64,000 nt of DNA from Bactericera cockerelli (GCA_024516035.1 CM044959.1:21852741-21916740); one strand, 5' to 3'. Counted from the first letter of the stretch, positions 12,781 through 23,440 are shown. Notes: generated by a model from the sequence alone, not told the origin. Numbers and translations are program-made.

Positions 12781-12830
12781 GGTGTAGGAATGACAATTCT
12801 GGGGACATTACTTATCTGCTGGAAATGGTC
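12781..12830 (-). pseudogene. Broken partial duplicate of luna exon-1 end and donor
   Basis: About 50 bp match, with scattered differences, the segment at 13082-13128 that holds the last codons of luna exon 1, its splice donor and the first intron bases. The shared coding end is GACCATTTCCAGCAG. In this copy the donor GTAAGG has become ATAAGT, so it should not splice. The offset is 300 bp and a pogo-like MITE lies between the copies. It looks like a short tandem duplication decaying in the intron. Confidence 0.6.
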
Positions 12831-12846
12831 TAAAAGCAAACAAGTA

Positions 12847-13020
12847 CAGTAGAATCCCCCTAACTCCAAATTCAAGGACAGAAGTGTGATTTCGAGTTAT
12901 CGCGACTTTCGAGTTTTTGGGATTTAAAATAAGGGGTGAAGTTTGACAAGGGCTGAAAAATTCTTTCGAGTCAACGGAATTTTCGACCTATCGGAATTTT
13001 GAGTTAGCGAGATTCTACCT
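12847..13020. mobile_element. Pogo/Tigger-like MITE in luna intron 1
   Basis: A 174-bp non-coding segment with inverted termini CAGTAGAATCCCCCTAACTC and, from the right, AGGTAGAATCTCGCTAACTC. The CAGTAGAATC start and internal 'cgagttatcg / tttcgagt' motifs are typical of pogo/Tigger MITEs. A TA precedes the left end; the right TA is lost. Confidence 0.6.
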
Positions 13021-13112
13021 TTTTCTAGGCAAATAAAAAGATTTTTTTGTACGAGAAGTGTGACAACCCTAACATTTTTCCAGCGTAGGGATGACAGCCC
13101 TAGGGACCTTAC

Positions 13113-13214
13113 CTGCTGGAAATGGTCTTCGAGGGAGGGCTGGGCCGAGAAGTAGCCAGTGTCATGTATGTCTTGCAGCTCCCGGAATATACTCCCACTA
13201 GGTAACACATCCAT
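13113..13214 (-). CDS. luna: First coding exon of a KLF6/7-type Kruppel-like transcription factor (luna orthologue)
   Basis: Translates from ATG at 13214 to 34 codons beginning [13 protein letters not shown] and containing [14 protein letters not shown]. This is the conserved N-terminal motif shared by vertebrate KLF6 and KLF7 and Drosophila luna, nuclear zinc-finger activators that bind GC/CACCC boxes. In the family this segment belongs to the acidic activation domain, and the three C-terminal C2H2 fingers are on later exons not seen here. The exon ends in CAG followed by GTAAGG at 13112, phase 0, directly after the QQ of the family's W-Q-Q motif; as I recall, KLF6/7 have an intron at this point. 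The start has A at -3 and G at +4, and an in-frame TAG lies upstream, so this ATG is preferred over non-ATG codons nine bases upstream. Oddity: the usual tryptophan before QQ is phenylalanine here. Confidence 0.9.
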
Positions 13215-14195
13215 AGTAAACACAACGTAGGTACCGTGGACCTACTATTAATTACTTAAAGCTAATCCAAGTTAACAGTGAACACAGCGGATTTATTATT
13301 TGCCTCAACAAATAAGCGAAAAAGAGTAGAAATTATATAAAAAATTGATTACTTTAAGATTCTGATAAAAATGCGGTTAAAAACAACAGCTTTTTATCTT
13401 CAGGAACAGAAAATAACAGGCTGTATGGAAGTAGTTAGTATATTAAAGTTTAATCCAATGAGTGCTTGTTAAATTTAAATTTTCGTTAGAAGATGTCAAA
13501 GAAATGGAACATTTGAAGTAGAAGTGGAACCTTCAGAAACAGTTATAAACGTTAACATTGAAAAATCAAGAGGCGCCAAAATATAATAATGCCGCGATGG
13601 TGATAAGGAGTGATAAGATACCGCTGAGGTTTCTGGTTTAAAATCGACTATGATGCGGTTAAGTATTGGTTACTTAATCAAAATCGAATCTTAAAACACA
13701 ATTTCAGTTAAAATGAAAAGAAAAACACTGAACACCACATGTTAGGCGCCGCAAGCATGCTCCACCAGGCGGTTTGTTTTTCCACAGGCGATTTCAGCTA
13801 ATCCAGAGCTGCAACCGGCGCGGGATTCCAATGCAAACTAATTTCAAAACGACCGGGCAAACGAATCAACTATGAATTGAAGTGGCCACCGACTGATTTA
13901 ATAATTGAAAAGAGGGACAAAAGTGGATTAAAAATTATTTATTTATTTTTTGATCGAAATTCAAAATTGAGCGTGACTTTTGGGGAAAGTTGAAATTCCT
14001 TTCGGACGCGTCGGAACTTGAGAGACGACTGAAATTTGTTTCATGGAACAGCATGGAAGGGATCGCGTGCTGTGAGAGAGAGGAGAGGGTTCTGTGTCTG
14101 TCCGCTAGGCGCAGCACTTGTCGAGTCTGCGGGCTGTAGTCATTCTTCTCAGCTCATTCATTTCAAGCTACAATTAATTAACATTCTTGCAAGTT
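13215..14195 (-). other. luna: Probable 5' leader of the luna mRNA
   Basis: This stretch lies between the luna start codon and a possible core promoter. It is richer in GC and CpG than its surroundings at 13740-13850 and 13995-14130, as expected for a leader or promoter-proximal region. Several upstream ATGs are present on the minus strand, including one in a frame open from about 14117 to 13935, so translation may be restrained by upstream ORFs. No protein similarity is recognised. Whether the leader is continuous or spliced cannot be told. Confidence 0.4.
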
Positions 14196-14226
14196 GAGTG
14201 TACGCTTGCTTGGTAAAATTTATAAG
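14193..14226 (-). promoter_or_regulatory. Possible luna core promoter (TATA box plus weak initiator)
   Basis: On the minus strand TATAAAT occupies 14224-14218, and a CTCAACT initiator-like sequence has its A at 14195, 29 bases downstream, which is the right spacing. No DPE match (RGWYV) is seen at +28. The initiator only loosely fits the arthropod TCAGT consensus, so this is a suggestion from spacing. Confidence 0.25.
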
Positions 14227-14699
14227 TGATCGTATGATAAAAATTGCAGCATCAAATGGTCGTGAGTTCGTTTCCATCTCGGAACAAAAGCATTTCTGAT
14301 AAAATACTTTTCCAACATTACCTAATGTTCAAGTCTACGAGTATGTAGGTATTGTCTTGTGCTATCCAGTCTTCTTTAGCCTTCATTGTTCATTCACAAG
14401 TTTATAAGTTTATTTTCTTTATAAAGAAACATTTATACAAAGAAACATTTATACCTAAGCTTTGAAGGCCTTCTAAGTCTCTTTGTTAACATATTTTGCA
14501 GATTCTGGAGGATTTGTAGCTATGAAAGTACTGTTGTCTAGGTTGAACAGGTCTGTGATGGTTGTATTTTATCAATTTTTGACATACTGGACCTCGAGTC
14601 GTAACTTACCAGTACATAGAGACCACCACACACACCACTCATCTACAGGGAACTTCTCAGTCGTTCCTGAAGAGATTACTTGGAAATAAATCAATTGGT
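14227..14699. other. No gene called upstream of luna
   Basis: A frame at 14483-14689 (plus) starts near a TTTGCAG acceptor-like sequence, but the peptide is unfamiliar and composition is not exon-like. A partial B-box-like word lies at about 14265. Confidence 0.35.
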
Positions 14700-15070
14700 A
14701 TTTAATTTAGGGAAGAGAGAAAGAGTGGTTAAATAAACAGGATGAAGTAGGGAGAGAAGAATAAGAAAGAGAGAGAGACAGAGGATGATAATGGACGGAG
14801 AAAGGATGAGAAATACGTAGTGTATAATGAATAGAGAGAAAGAGAGAGAGAGAGAGTGGAAATGCTGAAATATAAGGAAAGTAGTGGGAAAAATAGCAGG
14901 AAAGAGAGGAGAGAAAGCGAGGAAGAAAAGACAGGAACACAGAAAGAGAGATACAGAAGAGTGAGAGAGAGAGAGAGAGAGAGTGTAAGATTGATGTGTA
15001 AATGAAGAAGGAAGGGAGATAGTGTCTCAAGTGGAGAAGAAAGAGAGCAGAGAGAGAAGGAGATATTTTA
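14700..15070 (+). repeat. GA-rich low-complexity tract
   Basis: Mostly purine on the plus strand, with AGAGAGAG runs. It is followed at 15110-15215 by a CT-rich tract, so the two halves could pair or form triplexes. Confidence 0.7.
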
Positions 15071-15109
15071 TTCGATGAAACTGAATTTATTTTCCAAAGT
15101 ATTGTATGA

Positions 15110-15215
15110 TTGCTCCCTCCTCCTCTTTTCCTTCTCTTCTCTATCTCCCCTTCTTTCTCTTCTCTCTCTCTCTCTTACTCTGTTCCTCTTTCCTTTTCCC
15201 TGCCTCCCCCTCTCC
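15110..15215 (+). repeat. CT-rich low-complexity tract
   Basis: CTCTCTCTC and TTCCTTTTCCC runs form the pyrimidine partner of the preceding GA tract. Confidence 0.65.
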
Positions 15216-15639
15216 TTGGCTCTGTCGTATGAAAAATTGCCAAACAAAGCAGGGACGAGACATTCGGATAATTTTGCGGATATTGGAGAGGAAGTGAATT
15301 CCGTTTATTATTTCCAACCATTCACTCCTCCGTCCTGATGCTTGGAACAATCATATCTCCATCTTTGAATAAGATTAGGGTGTTCTTGAAACCAAGCTCG
15401 CCGGGAGGCGAGCACTCGTCAAGTAGCGCCAGCCAACCGGCCTATATTAACACGAAACAGAGTTTATATGTATTTTGTTTTATTGTTTTATAGAAAAACA
15501 GGGAGCGCAATTCAACAGATTGAACAGATATTATACTCTCACTTTCCACTTGTAAAAATAGAAGAGATCACTTTAGTAATGGTGTCACAAATAAGGCCTC
15601 ATGTGGCCCCTAATTTATCCCATAAAATATATAATACCT
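15216..15639. other. No gene; GC-rich hairpin
   Basis: GCTCGCC-ggga-GGCGAGC at 15396-15413 is a perfect 7-bp stem in a short GC-rich patch. Nothing else recognised. Confidence 0.4.
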
Positions 15640-15719
15640 GTTTGACTGCTGGAGTAAAGGGACTTTTCAGTCTTACCTCGGCAGTATAAACAAGGTATAT
15701 TCTATTCTATTCTATTCTA
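15640..15719 (+). repeat. SINE family S8, 3' fragment, with (TTCTA)n tail
   Basis: 'gactgctggagtaaagggact' and 'cggcagtataaacaagg' match S8. The tail has become a TTCTA microsatellite. Confidence 0.65.
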
Positions 15720-15780
15720 ATTCGCCATAAAACAATAGGTAAAATTCTAGGACTCCAACAAAAATGAAAATGTATCGAAA

Positions 15781-15808
15781 GCCAAATCGTCCAGTAGGAC
15801 GATTTGGC
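15781..15808. repeat. Perfect 12-bp stem, 4-nt loop palindrome
   Basis: GCCAAATCGTCC-agta-GGACGATTTGGC. It resembles a terminator or Helitron-type hairpin, but no CTRR follows, so no element was assigned. Confidence 0.6.
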
Positions 15809-16049
15809 GAGTTTGCTTCGCTCCCTCACTGTGTAATCTGTGTATACTCAATTACTAAAAGGACAAGTTTATAGTGTTTGATCTAGACTGAAATGAACAT
15901 AGCAATAATAATATTTATTAGTTATTTTAATAACGATCATCTGATGTTCTTATTGTGACTACCTATTATGTAACTGAGCCAATGATCTTGAGTTGCACAA
16001 TGGGATGAACTGCTCTGGTGTCTAATACCATACCAGTCTTACTATATCA

Positions 16050-16350
16050 TAATCTACGTCCATACTACATACCAGGTATCATACTACATACACTATACTT
16101 CATACCAGGTATCATGCTACATACACCATACTACATACCAGTATCATACACTACATAACAGATATCACTACATACACCATACTACATACCAGATATAATA
16201 TTACATAACAAATATCCATACTACATACACCATACTACATACCAGATATCATACTACATTACACCATACTACATACCAGATATAATACTACATACCAAAT
16301 ATCATACTACCCACCAGATATCATACTATGTACTTACCAGGTATCATAAC
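16050..16350. repeat. Degenerate minisatellite (CATACTACATACCAGATATCA-like)
   Basis: About ten irregular units built from 'catactacata' and 'ccagatat'. Not coding. Confidence 0.75.
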
Positions 16351-16715
16351 CATGATCAGCACTTTAGTATGGAAAATGTGTGCATTCGTAATGCAATATG
16401 ATGAGCTCTGACGATGCAACGTCTGCACTAGTGCAATATGCAATATGAGAGCTTCATCTGAGTTATAAGTCTTCATCTAGATCCCGAGTTCATCTGTGTC
16501 AACCATATTAAAGATCTGATGTTACTAGTAGTTCTGTGAACTGTAAACCTCACACAGATTCAAACTATTGCATTATAAAATATTCAATCAAGCATGAGGA
16601 CATTGAGACCATTCTTTATTAAAATAGGTTTTCATTGAAAAATATCAACCGTCCCTTATTTTGGCCCTTTTTCGATTTTCAACCACAGAGCGGTCCCCTT
16701 AGCTTTCACGATCAC

Positions 16716-16785
16716 AAAATTTCACTACTGAACTCAAATATATTTTCAAAATTTCACTACTGAACTCAAATATATTTTCAAATTT
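16716..16785. repeat. Two-copy tandem repeat
   Basis: A unit beginning AAATTTCACTACTGAACTCA and ending in 'atatattttc' occurs twice in a row. Confidence 0.7.
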
Positions 16786-17175
16786 TCAAGAGCCTTGCTT
16801 TATTTAAAAAAAAAAAAAAATAGAAAAATCGTTTTCAATTTTTACCAAAACGGCCCTTTGGCCCCGAGTGGCCTAATTTGGCACACAAACAGATAAACAA
16901 ACACATAAACGGGCTTTCGTTTGCAAGTTAAAACAGAACCTCACTAGTGTTCGGTTCGGTGTTCGGTTAACTAATTTAATCCTTGGTAATATGTTTTGTC
17001 TGCACTATAATTATGTCAAAAATCTATACAATCAAATTCGATTATCAAAAAACGGTCCGCGTGTTCGATTCCTGTTACACAAAAAATCTTCGATATTGAA
17101 TTATTCTGTTTTTCCATTATATTAGGAAGTGTAAACACTTTTAAGGAAAATGATTTTCTCTATTATATACCTCTT

Positions 17176-17266
17176 ATCTACAGTTTATATCCCTTATCTC
17201 TTATCTACAGTTCATATCCCTTATCTATTATCTAAAGTTTATATCCCTTATCTATTATCTACAGTT
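17176..17266. repeat. 27-bp tandem repeat, about 3.4 copies
   Basis: The unit starts ATCTACAGTTTATATCCCTT. Because 27 is a multiple of three, an overlapping frame shows a YIPYLLSTV-like nine-residue repeat, but nothing else suggests coding. Confidence 0.75.
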
Positions 17267-17408
17267 GCTGACTGCTTAGACAGTGAGTGGAGCTGGAGTG
17301 TCAAAAGTCCTTCTTACACACAGGATCGAGAGAGAGGCGGACAAACACAGGTACCTTCTCACAGAACTTACTCATCTTCTCATTTCAAGAGAGTGCATGT
17401 AGTGTGGT

Positions 17409-18120
17409 GAGGAGGAGGAGGAAGAAAAGAAGAAGGAGGAGGATGAGAAGGGGAAGGATGAGGAAGAGAAGGAAGAGGAGGAGGATGAGGAGGAAGAGGA
17501 GGAGGATGAGAAGGATAAGGAGGAGGATGAGAAGGATAAGGAGGAGGATGAGGAAGAGAAGGAGAAGGAGAAGGAGAAGGAGAAGGAGAAGGAGAAGGAG
17601 GAGGATGAGAAGGGGAAGGATGAGGAAGAGAAGGAAGAGGAGGAGGATGAGGAAGAGAAGGAGAAGGAGGAGGATGAGAAGGATGAGGAGGAGGATGAGA
17701 AGGATAAGGAGGAGGATGAGAAGGATAAGGAGGAGGATGAGGAAGAGAAGGAGAAGGAGAAGGAGAAGGAGAAGGAGAAGGAGAAGGAGAAGGAGAAGGA
17801 GAAGGAGAAGGAGAAGGAGAAGGAGAAGGAGGAGGATGAGAAGGAAGGGGGGAAGGAGGAGAGAAGGATAAGGAGGAGGATGAGACGAAAGAGAGGAGGA
17901 TGAGAAGGAAGGGGGAAGGAGGAGGATGAGAAGGAGAAGGATGAGGATGAGAAGGAAGAGGAGAAGGAGAAGGATGAGGATGAGAAGGAAGAGGAGAAGG
18001 GGAGGATGAGAAGGAAGTGGAGGATGAGGAGGAAGATAAGGAAAAAGAGGAGGAGCAGAAGGAAGGGGAGAAGGAGGAGGAAGAGAAGGTGGAGGAAGAG
18101 GAAGAGGAGGAGGAGGAGAC
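17409..18120 (+). repeat. Purine-rich compound minisatellite, 0.7 kb
   Basis: Nearly all G and A on the plus strand, with occasional T in GATGAG words. GGATGAGAAGGGG at 17441 recurs at 17603, a 162-bp offset, showing nested duplications. Long frames on both strands are artefacts of composition (poly-Arg/Arg-Met on plus, Leu- or Ser/Pro-rich on minus). Confidence 0.85.
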
Positions 18121-18556
18121 GAATTCCATTTCAACTTGAGGGAAGGTGGCTATTTATCAAACGTGTAAATGTTAGCATACACGACGAGATGAGTGATGGG
18201 GTAGAAACCCCCCCCCCTCCCCTCTGTTCTCCCTCATCTATTTCTGTCAGAAACACATGAGCCATTTGACATTTTAATCAGGAAACTGCTGAGGAAGATG
18301 GTTGGCCAAGTCGCACATTGCTTTGGTACTTCCTCATAGTGCTTCTTGTGATTGCCTTTGACCACTGACAAACAGATGGATTGCATCTCCTTAATATTTG
18401 GACTTACTTATGGTAGACGTGGGGCCAGGTGAATTCGTGAGATGAACCGGGAACAACGCGCAGGGAACTGCAGAAAAGTATTTGAGCTGTTTCTTTCTAA
18501 CAATAGAAAGAGTAAGTATAAGTTTATAAAATAATTAAAATGAATAAGTAAATAAA
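18121..18556. other. No gene seen
   Basis: A short C-run at about 18207. Nothing recognised. Confidence 0.4.
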
Positions 18557-18705
18557 TGTGTTTCTTTGTGTTATTATATCACAATTTTTGATTAGCGCAG
18601 AATTATAGGACTTTATTTTTGCCTATAATGTCGTCACTGGTCGCTGTTCACATTAAAGCAGCTACTCATTTTTCCTCACTAGGTATGAGTGGACACAAAG
18701 TATAT
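18557..18705 (-). repeat. SINE family S7, 5'-truncated
   Basis: Minus-strand body ('actcatacctagtgaggaaaa', 'agcagcgaccagtgac', 'attctgcgctaatc') matches S7 at 27139-27433. The tRNA head is missing. Confidence 0.7.
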
Positions 18706-19265
18706 TACAAAGGGGAGATTTTCAACTGCAATATTTAGTTGTTTAATTTTTCATAGAAAGTAAATCTTATTTGTATAATAAACATCTATAAAAATTGTTA
18801 AAAAAAAAAAAATCTTATTTAAAGCGCAGTGATGGTTTTCCTGAGATTTTCTCTATTTCTCCCCCACTCATGGCTACATTCATGTCTGTTCATTTCTGAA
18901 CCCATGCAGCTGGTCAGCCTGGTACATGGAATCTTTTGCGTTAAGTAAATAGAAAATCTTTTGAAAAGCTAACCCATACAAAAGCAACAAAATCCATCAT
19001 CAACCAAAGGTTTCAGTCCACGTATTATCCCAGAGATATTCAGACGTTAAAACTAATAAGTACTGCTGAGGATACGTAATGGGAGAAAGTCAGGGGGGTG
19101 CTGGGAGGGACAACAGGCGGGATGTTTCAGGTGTAATGAAGTGTTAATGAATCATCAGCAGGGCCATTAATCAGCCCTGATAGGGGGAGGATTCGACTGG
19201 GGTGGAGGGGAGGGGAAGGTACTATTTAAGGGACTAGGTACGTGTCGTCGCGTGAGATAGCCAAA
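18706..19265. other. No gene; possible regulatory patch
   Basis: At 19128-19200 a non-repetitive stretch has several homeodomain-type words (GTTAATGAATCAT, CATTAATCAGCC). Confidence 0.3.
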
Positions 19266-19281
19266 TGTGTGTGTGTGTGTA

Positions 19282-19343
<62 letters not shown>

Positions 19344-19460
19344 GAAGAGTGTGTCCGTGTGTGTGTTATTATACTGGGAAAGGAAAAAAGTAGACAGGGA
19401 GAAAGAGAGGAGGAAGAGAGAGAGGAAGGAGAAAGAGGGGAAGGGAAGAGAGTCTGGAAG
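19266..19460 (+). repeat. (GT)n(GA)n microsatellite and GA-rich extension
   Basis: GT repeat at 19266-19299, GA repeat to about 19342, then an irregular GA-rich stretch. Overlapping frames are shadows. Confidence 0.85.
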
Positions 19461-20146
19461 AGGATCACGTTTTGAATTTGCATAGTCTGGAAAGATACGA
19501 ACATTAGAAACAGACGACTTGGATATTTATTATAATTAAGACATACTGCAAGCATGATTTTGTGTAAAAGCAATAAATACTCTTCTTATTAAGACTGTTT
19601 GGAATTATCAAAACTATCAAGCATACATACGAGTTGATATGGTATTATAATATCAAGTTCAGCAAAATCGCTCAGCGAAAAACCTTGAATGATGTATTTC
19701 CAGGAAACACTATCGCGTAATGCAGCGCTTCTCAGCCTTTTCTTGGCTGTCCCCCCAATACTTCAGTCACGATCTTCAACCAGGACAATTTTATTGGTTT
19801 GCAAGTTGAATAATTTATTATTCATCCTATCATTCCTATCGCAGGCATAGTGACTTGTATTCTATTCATTAGCAATGAAACACCACAAAAAAACCATTTT
19901 TCTCCCCTTGGATAGTAAGACCTCTAGTGAGAGAGTCACATCAGTCACTTGACGCGAGATAGGGATATTGTGTATCCCAAGGAAGGTAGGTCCACAGGTT
20001 GAGGTATACTCGTGTGAATCAGATACATAATTATGTAAGTGGTGAGAATGCCTCACTCGCCTGTTATCAGTTCTGTAATAAAAGTTGTAGATAATGTATG
20101 CAGTTCGTGTAGGGGGATTCCACAGCATGATTCATGCACTCAACAG
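19461..20146. other. No gene seen
   Basis: No domain or repeat recognised. Confidence 0.4.
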
Positions 20147-20390
20147 TTCACTTGAATCAGTGGCAACACTGTTGGGACTTGAATCACTGGCAAGTGGCAA
20201 CACTCTTTGGAATTGAATCACTAGCAAGTGGCAACACTGTTGGGAATTGAATCACTGGCAAGTGGCAACGCTGTTGGGAATTGAATCACTGGCAAGTGGC
20301 AACACTGTTAGGAATTGAATCACTGGCAAGCGGCAACACTGATGGGACTTGAAACACTGGCAAGTGGCAACACTGTTGAGACTATTGCAA
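20147..20390. repeat. 34-bp minisatellite, seven regular units
   Basis: TGGCAACACT occurs at 20161, 20195, 20229, 20263, 20297, 20331 and 20365 (with point variants), spaced exactly 34 bp. The unit reads roughly TGGCAACACTGTTGGGAATT plus 'gaatcactggcaag'. Confidence 0.9.
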
Positions 20391-20734
20391 GTAAAGGACG
20401 GCAAGTCCAACAGGCTAGAGCGCTTGAAAGACGGGTAAGTCTGTGAGGCTGTATGTTTAACGAGAATTTAGCGACTGAGATAATAATGCATTGAATATTC
20501 ATTATTCCTACTTGGTGTAGTGTGTTGGCCTGAACGGTGATGGCTTGACGATGAGCAAATATCTTGGATACAAAGAGACTCTTCTTGAGACGATTATTGT
20601 TAACAAGGCTGCTTATTGTGTAGGTGAAAAATACAGGATAACTAACTGTTATAGGTATGCTATTACACCTACAACTCAGGTAAGATTTCCCCTATCCGCT
20701 CAGGTGAGATTTGCTTCTTACGAGTAGCTCAGGT

Positions 20735-20805
20735 ATCGGCCACGATATGAACCAGAGTGCTCCGGTATGCGTGCCAGTGTAACGTCCTTACAACTCGTCC
20801 TGAGA
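20735..20805 (-). repeat. tRNA-like SINE head, degenerate
   Basis: The minus strand has a B-box-like 'ctggttcatatcgtggcc' and an A-box-like 'gacgagttgtaagg'. Confidence 0.4.
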
Positions 20806-21689
20806 CTGCATTCAAAAACCCAGTAGAGAAAAAGTTCAAGTGGAAACTTTCACAAAAGGGGTGGTGTGGCAGGGAGATGAAGTTTGTTTACAAAAATAAT
20901 ATGAAATTTTCATAAGTACACACCAAGAATAAAAAGGTACGCGATAAAAAAGCGTTCATTTCTCACAAAATAAGGAGCTACATTGCAGCATATTACATTA
21001 GAAATGAGGCTCCTTAATTTAAAAAGCTCTTGTGAACAAGTTTTACACCCTCTACTTTCTCTCTTTATTTCATCTCTGCAGGCTCGTACGTATGTGGAGT
21101 ACAGGGTACAGCGCAAGGATACAGACCGTCAAAAAAGAGAAGAAAAAAAGTTGTTTAAGGTAGGGAATTGACGAAATATTAAAAGTTTAATGTAGGGAAT
21201 TGGCGAAATATTAAAAGCTCTTTCAGACTTCATGAGTATTTTTCAGGATCATCCTTTTTGTGTCATTCAGCCCTATCTAATATAACGAAATCACTGAGAC
21301 TTGTAATTGATTTTTGCTTTCATTCCTGAAAGAAAATGCAAAAATCAAGCCATATTTTAAATTTAGAAATATTAGACTTACCTATAGCTGGTTTATCGGT
21401 TCTTCTCTCACAATACCATACCTCAATTTTACGATCAGTTGGGAGTGAAGCGTCGAAAATACATTCATTTTAATCTTAAAGAATATCTTAAGATTAATGC
21501 AAAAACTTACCTATTCTTTGGAAAAGTGTGATTACCCACTTTTCTCTTAATGTGTTAGAACTGCATTGTCTGCAGTTATCAATATTTACCTCTTTACTAG
21601 AAATTTTTGTCACTATATATTTTTTTCCCAAAAAATGCGGTCTTCTTTCCTGATTAGTAAATTTTGGAACCGAATGGTCCTTTTATTTT
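20806..21689. other. No gene; short tandem duplication
   Basis: At about 21157-21220 GTAGGGAATTGACGAAATAT and its neighbour repeat twice. Otherwise nothing. Confidence 0.45.
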
Positions 21690-21842
21690 AAATAAATTCC
21701 ATGTACATATTTATTTTTTCGAATTATTACAGATTTTAAAATACTAAATTCCAGGTATTTATTACATTAAATTTTTACAGTTTTTAAAATAATAAATTCC
21801 ATGTATTTATTACATTAAATTATTACAGATTTTAAAATTATA
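21690..21842. repeat. AT-rich tandem repeat, 2-3 copies
   Basis: Units like AATAAATTCCATGTATTTAT followed by 'tacattaaattattacagattttaaaat', about 57 bp each. Confidence 0.6.
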
Positions 21843-22393
21843 GAATGGTGGCTTTTCTCAAAGTTAAGAAAACTGTGTCGAGAAAGGGGTAAAGTTTTAT
21901 CTACACTGTCCCCTATTGAGTTGCCCCTGTCCCTGGCAGTTTTTAATGCCATCCCCATTCCTCCCCATTTAACTCCCTCCCTTTTCAGACATCACATTTT
22001 CTTATCATATTCATTTCTCTCCGTCCTTGTCCTTTTTTCCTCAAGAGTTTCTCATACTGGGTGGTGAAGCATCAGTGAGACAGAGGAGAGGAAACAGAGA
22101 AGATAGGTATATTCTTAAATTTACACATTGGTCATTTTTCGAAAGAAAAAAAAAATATCAAACATAGAATTTTAAATTCTATGTACATCTTTACATATCA
22201 TCATTGCTAAATTTAAAAACAGGTAATTCTTCGATAAAATATGTACTCAAAATGTAAATAATATCTAAATATTTATTGTTATTTTATCGGGAGTCATAAA
22301 ATTGAAGGCTTTGTTCTCTTGCCCCTCTAATACTTGGGGTCTGTGTCACAACAATGAAATCATTCTATAATTTGCAAGTACTTTTACATCGCA
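21843..22393. other. No gene seen
   Basis: Nothing recognised. Confidence 0.4.
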
Positions 22394-22411
22394 GATTATT
22401 GACATTATTGT

Positions 22412-22766
22412 CTTCTCCTTCTTCTTCTTCTTTTACTCTGTCTTATCAGGGACGTTGTTCAACCTCATGGTTGAGGTTGGATGGTTTTCGGCATTTTTTT
22501 TACGGCTGGATGCCCTTCCTAACGCCAACGATTCTATTGATTTTATGTCCAGGACTAGGACGGGGGTTTTACCCTCCATTCGCTGGGAATCGTACCAGCT
22601 ACCCACATTAACCTAACCCAGCCTGCTGGGTAGCCTCACATGTACGGAGGGAATAGAATTTTTTGTGTGAAAAATCTGCTCCGACCGAGGAGCGAACTCA
22701 GGATCTCTGGACTACGGGCAGTAGTCACAACCGTTACGCCACGGAGGCTGGCTGTAGAGATTGCTG
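22412..22766 (-). repeat. Full-length tRNA-headed SINE, family S5, with target-site duplication
   Basis: Flanked by 18-bp direct repeats (22394-22411 and 22767-22784, one mismatch). On the minus strand it starts near AGCCAGCCTCCGTGGCGTAA (A box) with B box GAGTTCGCTCC, then a body containing CAGGCTGGGTTAGG-like sequence and GGAGGGTAAAACCCCCGTC, then 'ggcgttaggaagggcatcc' and a (GAA)n tail. The block 22559-22583 is identical over 25 bases to 49781-49805 in a 5S-headed SINE. Confidence 0.9.
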
Positions 22767-22784
22767 GATTATCGACATTATTGT

Positions 22785-23323
22785 AATTTGTTGTAACTTT
22801 TGTAACTTTGAGTCACCATTTTGATGTATACATAGTCTATGCCCAATGGCCATGAGTTGTCAACAGATACAGCATTCGGACTGGCTGAAGTTTTTGTTTT
22901 GCTGTGATTTAATCTTTTCGGCCATAGGTCCGTAAGCCGTGCAAGATAGCTGGACTTAATCCCTAATTATATTGGTCTCTCACCAATTGTACGTCACTCC
23001 TATGCGCTACAAAGTTCTGAAGACACCCTGTATGATAGCTGTGCGTAACACACATCAATCACAACTATACCAAGACTGAAGCAACTTCCATCGCCCCCTT
23101 TCCTTTGAATATTCTCTTATCCACAAGTTTCTTTTCCTCTCTTTCTCCTTCCTCTCTATCTGTCTCACCCCCTCCCTAGTTCTCTAATACTTGGCTATTC
23201 TCTCTATTTCATTTTATCCATTCTTTTCCCTTCACTACAAGATATCACTCAGAACTCTTTAACTCTTATAGGCATCAGTATATCTTTGATCCTTCAGTCA
23301 TTCTAATAATAAAAGTTATTAAG
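22785..23323. other. No gene seen
   Basis: A CT-rich patch at 23090-23230. Nothing recognised. Confidence 0.4.
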
Positions 23324-23433
23324 TTATCATATTTGTGTTGATCACAATCGTGATATCACAACTACTCAAACTCGCTTTACTAAATATTTGCTGAACTTGG
23401 GACTTAAACCACCGACCCCGCCTTTGGTTGGTT
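23324..23433 (-). repeat. SINE family S3, partial
   Basis: Carries the S3 tail and body (GTGATATCACAACTACTCAA) and the B-box region; the head is cut short. It abuts an S1 SINE. Confidence 0.7.
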
Positions 23434-23440
23434 CCTTCTA

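Noticed and set aside
1..13112. Second exon of luna (TC-x-ELERYL motif) or its zinc fingers
   Set aside because: Looked for on the minus strand by eye and not found; the intron probably continues beyond the window.
14483..14689. Exon after TTTGCAG upstream of luna
   Set aside because: Opposite strand to luna, unfamiliar peptide, no donor or conserved motif; likely chance.
15781..15808. Helitron 3' hairpin
   Set aside because: Perfect hairpin, but no CTRR end within the expected distance and no matching 5' end.
17287..18134. Long frames on both strands (194-249 residues)
   Set aside because: They are low-complexity translations of the purine-rich minisatellite, with opposite strands equally open.
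19226..19573. His/Thr and Ser/Leu-rich frame
   Set aside because: Translation of (GT)n(GA)n.
20147..20390. CRISPR-like array
   Set aside because: Units are contiguous 34-bp tandem repeats without unique spacers, in a eukaryotic context.
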